From Thermasporomyces sp036564245 (GTDB taxonomy: Bacteria > Actinomycetota > Actinomycetes > Propionibacteriales > Actinopolymorphaceae), in contig DATCKU010000030.1 in the NCBI GenBank assembly GCA_036564245.1, forward strand, positions 1 to 64,000: a DNA stretch of 64,000 nucleotides. The letters are read 5' to 3'. Positions 55,359 to 63,604 of the stretch are shown piece by piece (positions within the stretch are counted from its first letter, which is position 1; each line of letters starts with the position of its first letter). Made by a program: the position numbers and the translations under genes. The notes beneath the pieces are model-generated. The model worked only from the letters and a program-made list of their open reading frames with translations, did not search any database and was not told the DNA's origin.

Positions 55359-55556
55359 CCGGACGCCTCCCGCCTGGATCCGCTGACCCTGCCCCGCGAA
55401 GTCTCGGTCGCCCAACCTGGACGATCGCTTTGGTCAGTCGCCTTGGGCGATCGCCCAACGCCGCCTACTTTAGCGCAACACGATGTCGATCGACGAACGG
55501 CGCCTGCCACGACGACCTCATGCGTGCCGAATCCGGAACGGCCCGCGATCGCACCC

Positions 55557-56435
55557 CTACGGTCGTCCGACTCGCTCCCATGCCTCGTGGCTGGCTCGGA
55601 CCCGTTGCCACAACGCGCGCATCGCCTCGGCATCCACGTCGTCAAGCCGCAGGCCGAACGCGGTGTCGAAGAGCGCCAGCCACTCGTCTTCCTTCAGCAC
55701 GTCCCGTTGGTGCTTCCCGAGCGCATCGACGCGTGTCAGCACGCATCCCCGCAACGTGAGGGCGTGATCGGCGAGACGCCGTTGGACGACGAGCTTCTGG
55801 ACGAATGACGACTGCGGATCGGCGGAGAGGTACGCATGCATGGCGCCGTACGCATCGAGATCCACCGGCGTGACGTCCAAGTCGAAGCCGGCGATCGACG
55901 CGTGCTCATCATGGTGGAAGCGCCAACGCGACCCGTTGACATGCTCCAACCGGTACCGAAACGGTGGTTGCTCCACCACAGCATCGACAAGGGGCAGCGG
56001 GTCGAGGATGCCGTCACCGAGTCCGACGTCGGCGAGCCACTGGTCGGCACCGAACCGCACGATGAGCACCATGTGGTTGCCCCACCACCGACCGTCTTCC
56101 CCGGCCGACGGGACAGCACCACGCGTCAGGACGACGTCGTAGCCGAGGCTTGCAAGCAGCGCGGCGAACGCACCGTTGAGGTGAAAGCAGTAACCGCCAC
56201 GTCCGGTGAGGATCCGCTTCGCCGACTCATACGGGTCGATGGTCGTCGCCCGACCCAGCTGGATCTCCAGGTTTTCGTACGGCACCCGCGCCAGCTGAGC
56301 TCGATGCAACTCAGCCAGAAGATCCGGTGCCGGCTGTGACGTGCGGTGCCGACGGTCTACGCCGAGGTAGTCCAGATACTGGTCACGCAGGTCGGGTGGA
56401 AGCGGCTCGAGAGTCACAGCCCTAGAGCCTGCCAT
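55557..56435 (-). CDS. nat: Arylamine N-acetyltransferase
   Basis: 292 residues. The catalytic triad is visible: Cys83 in RGGYCFHLN, His121 in GNHMVLIV and Asp136 in WLADVGLGDG. It transfers acetyl from acetyl-CoA to arylamines and hydrazines in the cytoplasm. It sits upstream of the TetR-monooxygenase pair on the same strand (141-base gap). A GTG seven codons inside (VTLEPLPPDL) is a plausible alternative start. Confidence 0.92.
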   Translation of the reverse strand: MAGSRAVTLEPLPPDLRDQYLDYLGVDRRHRTSQPAPDLLAELHRAQLARVPYENLEIQLGRATTIDPYESAKRILTGRGGYCFHLNGAFAALLASLGYDVVLTRGAVPSAGEDGRWWGNHMVLIVRFGADQWLADVGLGDGILDPLPLVDAVVEQPPFRYRLEHVNGSRWRFHHDEHASIAGFDLDVTPVDLDAYGAMHAYLSADPQSSFVQKLVVQRRLADHALTLRGCVLTRVDALGKHQRDVLKEDEWLALFDTAFGLRLDDVDAEAMRALWQRVRASHEAWERVGRP

Positions 56436-56551
56436 CGCCCACCGACCAAACGGCCGGACGACAGTGCGAGCCCCACACCCAGCGCAGGGCCAGCGGCATC
56501 ACCTGACCACGGGGACGGTGGCATCTCGTCGATCTGACAGACTGCCACCTC

Positions 56552-57418
56552 GTGGCAACGCCGGGACAGTGGTTGGAAGGGGCACGTCCGCGTACGCTTC
56601 CCGCGTCGGTCGCGCCCGTCCTCGTCGGCTCTGGCGCCGCGGCGGCCGCCGGCGGATTCATCGCGTGGAAGGCGGCGCTCGCGCTCGTCGTCGCGGTAGC
56701 CCTCCAGGTCGGGTGCAACTACGCGAACGACTACTCAGACGGTATCCGTGGCACGGATGCGCAACGCGTCGGCCCGCTTCGGCTCGTGGGCTCGGGTCTT
56801 GCCAGCCCGGGCGCGGTCAAGGCCGCGGCGTTCGCCTGCTTCGCGGTGGCCGCGATCTGCGGTCTGATCCTCGCCGCCACCACCGCCTGGTGGCTGATCG
56901 GTCTGGGCGCGCTGGCGATCGCCGCGGCATGGTTCTACACCGGCGGACGCAACCCGTACGGCTACCGCGCGCTCGGCGAAGTCAGTGTCTTCGTCTTCTT
57001 CGGCCTGGTCGCCGTGCTCGGTACGACCTACGTCCAGCTACGCGGGATCACGTGGCCGGCCGCCGCCAGCGCCGTCGCCATCGGATGCCTCACCTGCGCC
57101 ATCCTGGTCGCCAACAACCTCCGCGACATCACAACCGACGAGGCGAGCGGGAAACGCACGCTGGCCGTGGTGCTGGGCGACCGGGCGACCCGAGAGCTTT
57201 ACCTCGCGCTGATGAGCGTGCCGTACGTCATGATCTCGCTGGTCGGGCTCGCCGCACCGTGGGCGTTGCTCGGGTTGCTGGCCCTACCCCTCGCGCTGCG
57301 GCCGATGCGCCAGGTGTGGCGTGGTACGTCTGGGCGAGGCCTCGTCGCGGTCCTCACCCAGACCGGACTCGTCGAGCTCGTGACCGCTGTGCTGCTGACC
57401 GTCGGCCTCGCGATCTGA
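56552..57418 (+). CDS. menA: 1,4-Dihydroxy-2-naphthoate polyprenyltransferase
   Basis: 288 residues with eight to nine membrane helices. The prenyl-diphosphate motif NYANDYSDGIRGTD (about 57-70) and second motif RDITTDEASGKRTLAVVLG match MenA/UbiA enzymes. It attaches the isoprenoid tail to DHNA in menaquinone synthesis. GTG start 56552. The stop codon lies in the first unit of a 20-base tandem duplication. Confidence 0.93.
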   Translation: MATPGQWLEGARPRTLPASVAPVLVGSGAAAAAGGFIAWKAALALVVAVALQVGCNYANDYSDGIRGTDAQRVGPLRLVGSGLASPGAVKAAAFACFAVAAICGLILAATTAWWLIGLGALAIAAAWFYTGGRNPYGYRALGEVSVFVFFGLVAVLGTTYVQLRGITWPAAASAVAIGCLTCAILVANNLRDITTDEASGKRTLAVVLGDRATRELYLALMSVPYVMISLVGLAAPWALLGLLALPLALRPMRQVWRGTSGRGLVAVLTQTGLVELVTAVLLTVGLAI

Positions 57419-57446
57419 CTCCTCAGCTCGCGATCTGGCTCCTCAG
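57407..57446 (+). repeat. 20-base tandem duplication across the menA stop
   Basis: CTCGCGATCTGACTCCTCAG (57407-57426) is followed at once by CTCGCGATCTGGCTCCTCAG (57427-57446). The units differ by one base, the last base of the menA stop codon: TGA in the first, TGG in the second. Confidence 0.9.
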
Positions 57447-57521
57447 ACTGCGCCCGGACGTCTGGAACTCGTCCCGACCCCGTGCCCGGAAGAGCCCAGC
57501 TCGATTGGCTGGACAAGCCCG

Positions 57522-57752
57522 TCAGTCTCGCTCGGTGGGATCGTGAGACGTTGCGGTCGTCCCCATCTCCTCGGCAGGATCCGTGGCTTCCTCCGCATGG
57601 ACCACGGCTCGGTACTGCTGGACTCGGTGGACGAGCCGAGGGTCGAACTGCTCCTCGTCGATCTCGCGCGGATCCTCGCCCGGGGTCACGCCCTCTTTGG
57701 TCCATCGGTTCGTGCCGTCCGGATCAGGGATCGGCGGATCATGACGCTCCAT
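57522..57752 (-). CDS. Small conserved hypothetical protein
   Basis: 76 residues, acidic and probably disordered. MERHDPPIPDPDGTNRW...DPREIDEEQFDPRLVHRVQQYRAVVH reads like a conserved actinobacterial small protein rather than a chance frame. ATG 57752 has GAGGT just before it. No domain or function known. It is upstream of neither ccs nor men genes in an obvious operon. Confidence 0.5.
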   Translation of the reverse strand: MERHDPPIPDPDGTNRWTKEGVTPGEDPREIDEEQFDPRLVHRVQQYRAVVHAEEATDPAEEMGTTATSHDPTERD

Positions 57753-57869
57753 ACCTCGAGGCTAGCCTGTCGTGACGGTCCGCACCGGTGTGACGGCGAT
57801 CGGTCATCCCGATGGCCGCCAACTCGACCAATGCGCCGTGCTGGGGAGCAGGCGCGAGATCGCGAGGCC

Positions 57870-58115
57870 TCAGTCCTCCTTGCGGGCCGCCTCGTCGATG
57901 CGCTCGCGGACCCTCTGGAGGCCACGAGAGAGCGCCTTGCCGGCCTCGACGCCCTGGCGGCGCAGCAGCAGCCACGACAACCCCGAGGTGAAGAGCAGCG
58001 CTACGAGCGCGAGGAGCAAGGCGGACACATGATCGCCGAACAGCAGGTAGAGCACACCAAAGCAGCCGGCGAAGACGATCAGCCGGAGCGCCGTGTAGAT
58101 GAGAAGCGTCCGCAC
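57870..58115 (-). CDS. DUF4229 membrane protein
   Basis: 81 residues from GTG 58115. Two hydrophobic helices (TLLIYTALRLIVFAGCFGVLYLLF and VSALLLALVALLFTSGLSWLLL) precede a basic cytoplasmic tail with EAGKALSRGLQRVRERIDEAARKED, characteristic of DUF4229, a family often found between menA and the ccs genes in actinobacteria. Function unknown. Confidence 0.8.
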   Translation of the reverse strand: MRTLLIYTALRLIVFAGCFGVLYLLFGDHVSALLLALVALLFTSGLSWLLLRRQGVEAGKALSRGLQRVRERIDEAARKED

Positions 58116-58176
58116 AACGGTTCGCAGCGTACGCCCGGCGCAGCGAGGTCACCGACCCGGCCCCGACTACACAGTG

Positions 58177-58242
58177 CTACGGCCATCCGCGCATGGCGTC
58201 AGCACCAGTGCAGACCCGGCGGAACCCTCCACACCTGGTCAT
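58177..58242 (-). repeat. MT micro-ORF repeat, copy 12
   Basis: ATG 58242 begins MTRCGGFRRVCTGADAMRG and ends at TAG after 21 codons. The first 19 bases equal those of copy 1. Like copy 1 it lies in a divergent gap and would be a leader for the gene on its own strand (DUF4229). Confidence 0.58.
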
Positions 58243-58343
58243 TGTTCTCGGCTCGCTACTACGCTGCTCCCAGCAAGGCGTCGTCTGGGAGCCGCCAGGA
58301 TTCCCAACGCCCGACAGCTTGTCGTCGCCCGAGGAGGGTTCGG

Positions 58344-58727
58344 ATGCTCCGACTGCTGCCCTTCCTGATCAACCTGGTTCTGGTCGTCTACTGCTTGGTC
58401 GACCTGACACAGAGTCGGTCGGAGGACGTGCGGCTGCTGCCTCGAGCCGTGTGGGCAATCTTGATCATCTTGGTGCCGTTCGTCGGCAGCGTGGGCTGGC
58501 TCGTCGCCGGGCGACCGCAGGCGGTCGCTGGCCCGGGTGCGCAGTCTCAGTCACCTCCTGCGAAGCGGCCGGTCGCGCCAGACGATGACCCGGAGTTTCT
58601 CCAGGCGCTGACCGAGCGGCAACAGAAGCTGCGTGCCGAACGCCTACGCCAGTGGGAGGCCGACCTGGAACGCCGGGAGCGCGAGCTGCGCCAGCACCGG
58701 GACGACTCCGGCGACACGTCCGCATGA
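58344..58727 (+). CDS. PLDc_N domain membrane protein
   Basis: 127 residues starting at ATG 58344 behind GAGGAGGGTTCGG. Two membrane helices (LLPFLINLVLVVYCLVDLTQS and PRAVWAILIILVPFVGSVGWLVAGRP) match the phospholipase-D-nuclease N-terminal domain, followed by a charged coiled tail. This domain alone has no catalytic activity; it is common as a small membrane protein. The stop overlaps the next start as ATGA. Confidence 0.85.
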   Translation: MLRLLPFLINLVLVVYCLVDLTQSRSEDVRLLPRAVWAILIILVPFVGSVGWLVAGRPQAVAGPGAQSQSPPAKRPVAPDDDPEFLQALTERQQKLRAERLRQWEADLERRERELRQHRDDSGDTSA

Positions 58728-59947
58728 GGCCTGGCGACCCAGCCCGCCTGATCTCCGACGAGATCGAGATGCGGGCCAGCGAGGTGCTGTCACGACGCTT
58801 CGGTACCGGCACGTACGTGGTCGGGCACGACGTGCTGAGCTCTGAAGGTCATGCGTTCGTCGTGCGGTTGCAGCTTGCTGGCGGGCCCGTCAGCAGTGCC
58901 GTTCTCAAGCTCGCCCGCCGCGACGAGACGGGTCGGTTCCGAGTCGACGACGCCGATCCCTACAGCCCTTCGCAACGGTTGTGGAACGAATGGGCCGGAC
59001 TGGAGTTCCTGCGCGGACTGCCGGAACCATGCACCACGGTGCCCGACTTCTACGGCGGCGATGCCGAGCTCGGGTTCGTCCTCATGGAGGACCTCGGCGA
59101 CGGCCCGAGCCTCGCCGACATCCTGCTGGCCGGATCTGCCGTGTCGGCGACCAACGCGCTGACGGGGTACGTCGACGCGCTCGCCGACATCCATCTCGCA
59201 ACGTTCGGTCGCGCCGCCGACTATCACGCGATCCGTACCCGCCTCGGGAAACTCACCACCGACCCTGGCCTGTTGTCTGCGACCACGGCGGCGCGCACCA
59301 TAATTCCGATCTTTCGCCGGCTGGTTCCCAATCTGTCGTTGAGCATGGCCGGAACCCGGGCGCTTCGTTGGATCGACGAGATCGTGAGCGAGCCCGGACC
59401 CTGGGAGGCCTTCAGCCTCAACGACTGTTGTCCTGACAACAACCGGGTTTACTCCGACCGGCCGATCCGGCTCTTCGACATCGAGTTCGCGAGCATGAGG
59501 CACGCGCTGCTCGACCTGGCGTACGTGCGAACCGTCATGCCGACCTGCTGGTGTGTCCGCCGGCTGCCGAAAGGCTTCGGCGACAAGCTCGTCGCACGCT
59601 ATCGCGACCGACTCGTGTCGGCCGGACACGACTTCGGGTCGGACAAGGAGTTCGAGGCGGCGCTCAATGCCTGTGCGGCGCTGTGGGCTCTCATCGGGCT
59701 GCGTTGGCACTCGGGCCCCGCGCTGGAGTCCGAAGGCGACTACCGCCCCTACATGGACCGCTACGACTTCCACCTCGGGTCGCGCCGGCAGATCGTCATG
59801 CAGCGCCTCGACGAGCTCAGCGCTGTCGCACAGCGCCAGAAGGAGCTCGCGGCCTTGCACTCCGAGCTCGCCGAACCGGTGCGACAGGCCGCTCAACGAG
59901 CCTGGCGGAAGGTCGAGCTGCTTCCGCTCTATCCCGCGTTCAGCTGA
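58724..59947 (+). CDS. Kinase-like phosphotransferase (APH fold)
   Basis: 407 residues, translationally coupled (ATGA) to the PLDc_N gene. The APH/choline-kinase fold is indicated by LNDCCPDNNRV (catalytic loop) and LFDIEFASM (metal-binding DxE/DxD). The usual HxD of the catalytic loop reads Asn-Asp, so the His is replaced. LMEDLGDGPSLADIL is the hinge. It may phosphorylate a small molecule; substrate unknown, and the changed motif leaves activity uncertain. Confidence 0.75.
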   Translation: MRPGDPARLISDEIEMRASEVLSRRFGTGTYVVGHDVLSSEGHAFVVRLQLAGGPVSSAVLKLARRDETGRFRVDDADPYSPSQRLWNEWAGLEFLRGLPEPCTTVPDFYGGDAELGFVLMEDLGDGPSLADILLAGSAVSATNALTGYVDALADIHLATFGRAADYHAIRTRLGKLTTDPGLLSATTAARTIIPIFRRLVPNLSLSMAGTRALRWIDEIVSEPGPWEAFSLNDCCPDNNRVYSDRPIRLFDIEFASMRHALLDLAYVRTVMPTCWCVRRLPKGFGDKLVARYRDRLVSAGHDFGSDKEFEAALNACAALWALIGLRWHSGPALESEGDYRPYMDRYDFHLGSRRQIVMQRLDELSAVAQRQKELAALHSELAEPVRQAAQRAWRKVELLPLYPAFS

Positions 59948-60041
59948 AGGCGATGAAGGCCTGGTCTGGCCACGAGGAGTCGTACCTTGCCGTGGCAAGC
60001 ATGCCGCCGAAAGAGCCGAGTGACCAACGTAACGTGGTCAT
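59940..60041 (-). repeat. MT micro-ORF repeat, copy 13
   Basis: ATG 60041 lies five bases after the ccsB stop. It begins MTTLRWSLGSFGGMLATAR, continues YDSSW and ends at TGA after 33 codons. G(M)LATARYDS recalls GLHASERYES of copy 10. It overlaps the end of the convergent kinase-like gene by eight bases. Confidence 0.5.
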
Positions 60042-60046
60042 TTGCC

Positions 60047-61099
60047 CTAAAAGCCGGAGTAGGAGTGGAGGCCGTTGATCAGGAAGTTCACTCCGATGAG
60101 GTTGAACAGCAGGGCGCCGAACGCCACGAGCGCGATCCAGGACACCTTGTCTCGCCAGCCAGCCGTCGACCGGGCGTGCAAGTAGGCGGCGTAGCAGATC
60201 CAGGTGATGAACATCCACGTCTCCTTGGGGTCCCACCCCCAGTAGCGTCCCCACGCCTTTGCCGCCCAGATCGCACCGGCGATCAGGGCGAACGTCCACA
60301 CCGGGAACGCGAACGCGTGAAGTCGGTACGCGATCCGCTCGATGGCCGCGGCGGGTGGAAGGTTCGCGAGCACGCCTGTGGGCGCCTCGGTGACCCGTCG
60401 CTCCTGGCGGGCCTTCAGGATGTGCGCCAGGCTCGTGACAGCTCCGAGTGAGAAGACAGCGGTCGCGGTGACGGCCGCGGAGACGTGGATGACGAGCCAG
60501 TACGACTGAAGCGCGGGGATGAGACCTGACACCGGCAGGTACAGCACCGTCACCGCGAGGCCGAGGACTACGAGCACGAAGCCCACGAGCGGCAGGGACA
60601 GGAACCACAGCCCCAGGCGGCGCAGCGTCACGAGGTACGTGGTGAGCAGGATGAAGCTTCCGGTGATGGCGAACTCGTAGAGGTTGCTCCACGGCACTCG
60701 TTCGGCGGCGAGCCCACGCGAGATCACGCCGAGGCCGAGCAGGCCGGTGGCGAGGATCGTCAGCGCGATACCGATCCGCCGAAAGGTCTCCGACCGCTCC
60801 GACCGACCCGTCGCGTCGTCACCACCGTCGGGACGTTCCAGCACGGCAACCGCGCCCCGGTGCGATCCGAGCGCCTCCGCTCCTTGCGCTGCAGCCTCCT
60901 GTGCTGCATCCGCGCGATCGTGCTCCGCCTCACGCCCCGAACCCTGCGCCGGTACGGCGAGAGCGTCGGCGGTCCGGCGTTCCCGGATGAACGCCCACTC
61001 CGCCGCGTGGGCAAGCATGGCCAGCACCATCACGATGGTCGCGCCGGCCACGAAGTTGTCCGACGCCGACGCAAGCGCCAGAGAACCGATCAACTGCAT
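60047..61099 (-). CDS. ccsB: Cytochrome c biogenesis protein, haem exporter/synthase subunit
   Basis: 350 residues with about eight membrane helices. The tryptophan-rich haem-handling motif WGRYWGWDPKETW is clear, with flanking histidines (VIHVSAAV, ARSTAGW region). A charged loop (about 40-105) after the first helix is longer than usual and rich in Ala, Arg and Glu. With ResB it forms the system II haem ligation complex that attaches haem to apocytochromes c. It overlaps resB by 10 bases. Confidence 0.93.
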   Translation of the reverse strand: MQLIGSLALASASDNFVAGATIVMVLAMLAHAAEWAFIRERRTADALAVPAQGSGREAEHDRADAAQEAAAQGAEALGSHRGAVAVLERPDGGDDATGRSERSETFRRIGIALTILATGLLGLGVISRGLAAERVPWSNLYEFAITGSFILLTTYLVTLRRLGLWFLSLPLVGFVLVVLGLAVTVLYLPVSGLIPALQSYWLVIHVSAAVTATAVFSLGAVTSLAHILKARQERRVTEAPTGVLANLPPAAAIERIAYRLHAFAFPVWTFALIAGAIWAAKAWGRYWGWDPKETWMFITWICYAAYLHARSTAGWRDKVSWIALVAFGALLFNLIGVNFLINGLHSYSGF

Positions 61100-62754
61100 C
61101 CGGGCTCCTCCCTCACCGGCGGCGCATGCTGCGCGAGCGCGGTAGCCAACGTGTCGATCTCGGTCGCCAGGTCGTTGCGCGCGTCGGTCGGGGCCGCACG
61201 ATCGCGCCGGGGTGCGAGCGTCGGATCAGACCTGTCCAGCCCTGCGACCTCGACAACCGTACGCCCGCGAGCGGCGGTGGCCCGTACCCAGACCCTCCGA
61301 CGACGTACTACGAGGGATAGTAGCAGTCCGCCCAGGGCGAGCCCGGCCGCGGCCAGGGCAATGGGCTCTCCGGGGTTCCGGCTGATCTGGAGGTTGACCC
61401 ACCGGGCGTAGCCGTCGAACGAGATGGTCCCGGCCCCGCCCGGCAACGTGACCTCCTGTCCAGGGGTGAGCGCCACCCGAAACGCGTCACCGGACGCCGT
61501 ACGGAACTGCTTCAGGCCACGCATGTCGAGCCGGTACACCGACTGCGGCACACCGCTGTCGAGCCCCAGGTCACCGTGGTAGGCCGTGAGATACACGGCG
61601 GGTCGTAGCGCGTCTGGGAACGCCGACACCGGCCCACGTTGCGGATCGATCACCGCGGTCGGCAGGAAGAAGCCCTGGAAGCCGAGCTGTTCCGGTCGCG
61701 CATCGGGAACCTTGATCACACCGGTCGAGCTGAACCGCCCATCCTGCGGCAGGAACGGCACCGGACCGGAGAACGCCACGTCACCCCGACCGTCTCGCAC
61801 CGTGAACCGTGGCGCATAGCCGTGGCCCAGCAGATGCACCTGACTGCCGTCCACCTGCAACGGATGGTTGACGCGCAGGTTGTAGGTCTGCTCGGGCGCT
61901 CCCGGCTCGGTCGTGTACGAAACCTTCGCCGCGAACTCCCGCACCGAGCCTCGCTGCTCTCCTTGCGTCTCGAACCGGACGTGGAAGTCCTCGACGGTCA
62001 AGGCGAACGGCGGCAGCTGCGACTCGTCGAACAGCCGACCTGCCTGATAGCCGTCGTACTGCGTCACGGTGTTGGCGAAACCGTTGCCCTCCACGACGAG
62101 CACGGTCCCGCGAAAGCCGAACAGGTTCCCCACCGCGACCGCGATCAGAACGGCGACGAGCGCCAGGTGGAATCCCAGGTTCCCGACCTCGCGAAGGTAC
62201 CCGCGCTCGGCCGCCACCGACACGCCGGCCCGGGGCTCGACGCGGTAACCGGATCGCCGCAGCTCCTGTGTCGCCCGCTCGGTCACGTCACCCGGCGCCG
62301 CCTCGGTGACCCACGTCCGGTAGGCCGGCAGCCGGTCCAGATGGCGTGGAGCCGCAGGTGGTCGGGAACGGACGAGTCGCCAATGCTGCACCGAGCGCGG
62401 GATCACGCACCCGAGCAGCGAGACCATGAGCGCGAGGTAGATCGCCGCGAACCACGGCGAGGAGAAGACGTCGAACAGGCCGAGGCGTTCGTACCAGGTC
62501 GCGAGCGTCGGGTTGGCCCGGATGAACTCGGCGACCTCCACGGGGTTCACCGAGCGTTGCGGAATCAGCGACCCCGGCACCGACGCCAACGCGAGCAGGA
62601 AGAGCAGCACCAGCGCGGTACGCATGGACGTGAGCTGCCGCCATGCCCACCGGGCGAACTCGAGCGGCCGAAGCGGTGCAACCTCACCAGCATCGCCTCG
62701 ATGCGCTCTCTGCGCCGGCTTGTGCTTCGCGTCCCGCACGCGTGTCTGGGTCAT
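61090..62754 (-). CDS. resB: Cytochrome c biogenesis protein ResB
   Basis: About 555 residues from ATG 62754. Three N-terminal helices (TALVLLFLLALASVPGSLIPQ first) and a C-terminal helix flank a large extracytoplasmic domain, the standard ResB plan. It works with CcsB in system II cytochrome c maturation. Order ccdA-resB-ccsB with small gaps or overlaps indicates one operon. The frame is open 27 codons upstream of the chosen start, but that sequence is basic and non-conserved. Confidence 0.92.
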   Translation of the reverse strand: MTQTRVRDAKHKPAQRAHRGDAGEVAPLRPLEFARWAWRQLTSMRTALVLLFLLALASVPGSLIPQRSVNPVEVAEFIRANPTLATWYERLGLFDVFSSPWFAAIYLALMVSLLGCVIPRSVQHWRLVRSRPPAAPRHLDRLPAYRTWVTEAAPGDVTERATQELRRSGYRVEPRAGVSVAAERGYLREVGNLGFHLALVAVLIAVAVGNLFGFRGTVLVVEGNGFANTVTQYDGYQAGRLFDESQLPPFALTVEDFHVRFETQGEQRGSVREFAAKVSYTTEPGAPEQTYNLRVNHPLQVDGSQVHLLGHGYAPRFTVRDGRGDVAFSGPVPFLPQDGRFSSTGVIKVPDARPEQLGFQGFFLPTAVIDPQRGPVSAFPDALRPAVYLTAYHGDLGLDSGVPQSVYRLDMRGLKQFRTASGDAFRVALTPGQEVTLPGGAGTISFDGYARWVNLQISRNPGEPIALAAAGLALGGLLLSLVVRRRRVWVRATAARGRTVVEVAGLDRSDPTLAPRRDRAAPTDARNDLATEIDTLATALAQHAPPVREEPGCS

Positions 62755-62812
62755 GAACGTCCCGTGTCTGCTACCGCCATCAGCTCTCCTCCGCCCGGAT
62801 CTCCAACCGCCG

Positions 62813-63604
62813 CTACAGAATCGTCGACACGCCACTCGCCCACTGCCGCAGCGGACCGATCAGGCTCTCCCAGGCACCGGTTGCCATGAGCAACCCCACC
62901 ACGACCAGGAATGCCCCACCCATTCGGGTCACCCACCGGTGATGCCGGCGTACCCAGGCCAACGATCCGGCGAGCCAGCGAAATCCCATGGCGAAAAGGA
63001 CAAAGGGAACGCCGAGACCTGCCGCGTAGGCCGCCATGAGAAGCGCGCCCCTGGCGGCCGTCCCTTCACCGAACGCCAACGCGAGCACCGCGCTGAGGGT
63101 GGGCCCGATACACGGCGTCCACCCGAGACCGAACAGCACACCGAGCAGCGGCGCTGCCGCCAGGCCGACGGCCGGCACCTGGTGGATCCGCCAGTCAGCC
63201 TGCAACCACGGGACGACACCGACGAAGACCAGACCGAGGAGGATGGTCACGACCCCGAGCGCGCGGGTCAGCAGGTCAGCATGTTCCAGCAGAAAGCTTC
63301 CCAACGTCCCGAAAAGCGCACCTTCCGAGACGAACACCGCGGCAAACCCGACGACGAAGAGCATGGCACCGAGCGCGACCCGACCACGTGCCCGTTCTGC
63401 GAGATCGATGCCGGAAAGCCCGGTGACGTAGGACAGATAACCCGGAACCAACGGCAGCACACACGGGGACAGAAACGACACGAGCCCGGCCATCACGGCA
63501 ATCGGGATCGCCAACAGCAGCGAGCCGCTCAGCGTGACGTCGGTGAGGCCGCCACCCACCGGGGCAGCTGCGACCAGTCCGAGCTGTCCTGTCTGGGCCG
63601 TCAT
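62813..63604 (-). CDS. ccdA: Cytochrome c biogenesis thiol-disulfide transporter CcdA
   Basis: 263 residues with six membrane helices. The redox cysteines are seen in FLSPCVLPLVPGY and WTPCIGPTL. It carries reducing equivalents across the membrane to ResA, which keeps apocytochrome cysteines reduced. The start overlaps the resA-like stop by four bases (ATGA). Confidence 0.94.
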   Translation of the reverse strand: MTAQTGQLGLVAAAPVGGGLTDVTLSGSLLLAIPIAVMAGLVSFLSPCVLPLVPGYLSYVTGLSGIDLAERARGRVALGAMLFVVGFAAVFVSEGALFGTLGSFLLEHADLLTRALGVVTILLGLVFVGVVPWLQADWRIHQVPAVGLAAAPLLGVLFGLGWTPCIGPTLSAVLALAFGEGTAARGALLMAAYAAGLGVPFVLFAMGFRWLAGSLAWVRRHHRWVTRMGGAFLVVVGLLMATGAWESLIGPLRQWASGVSTIL

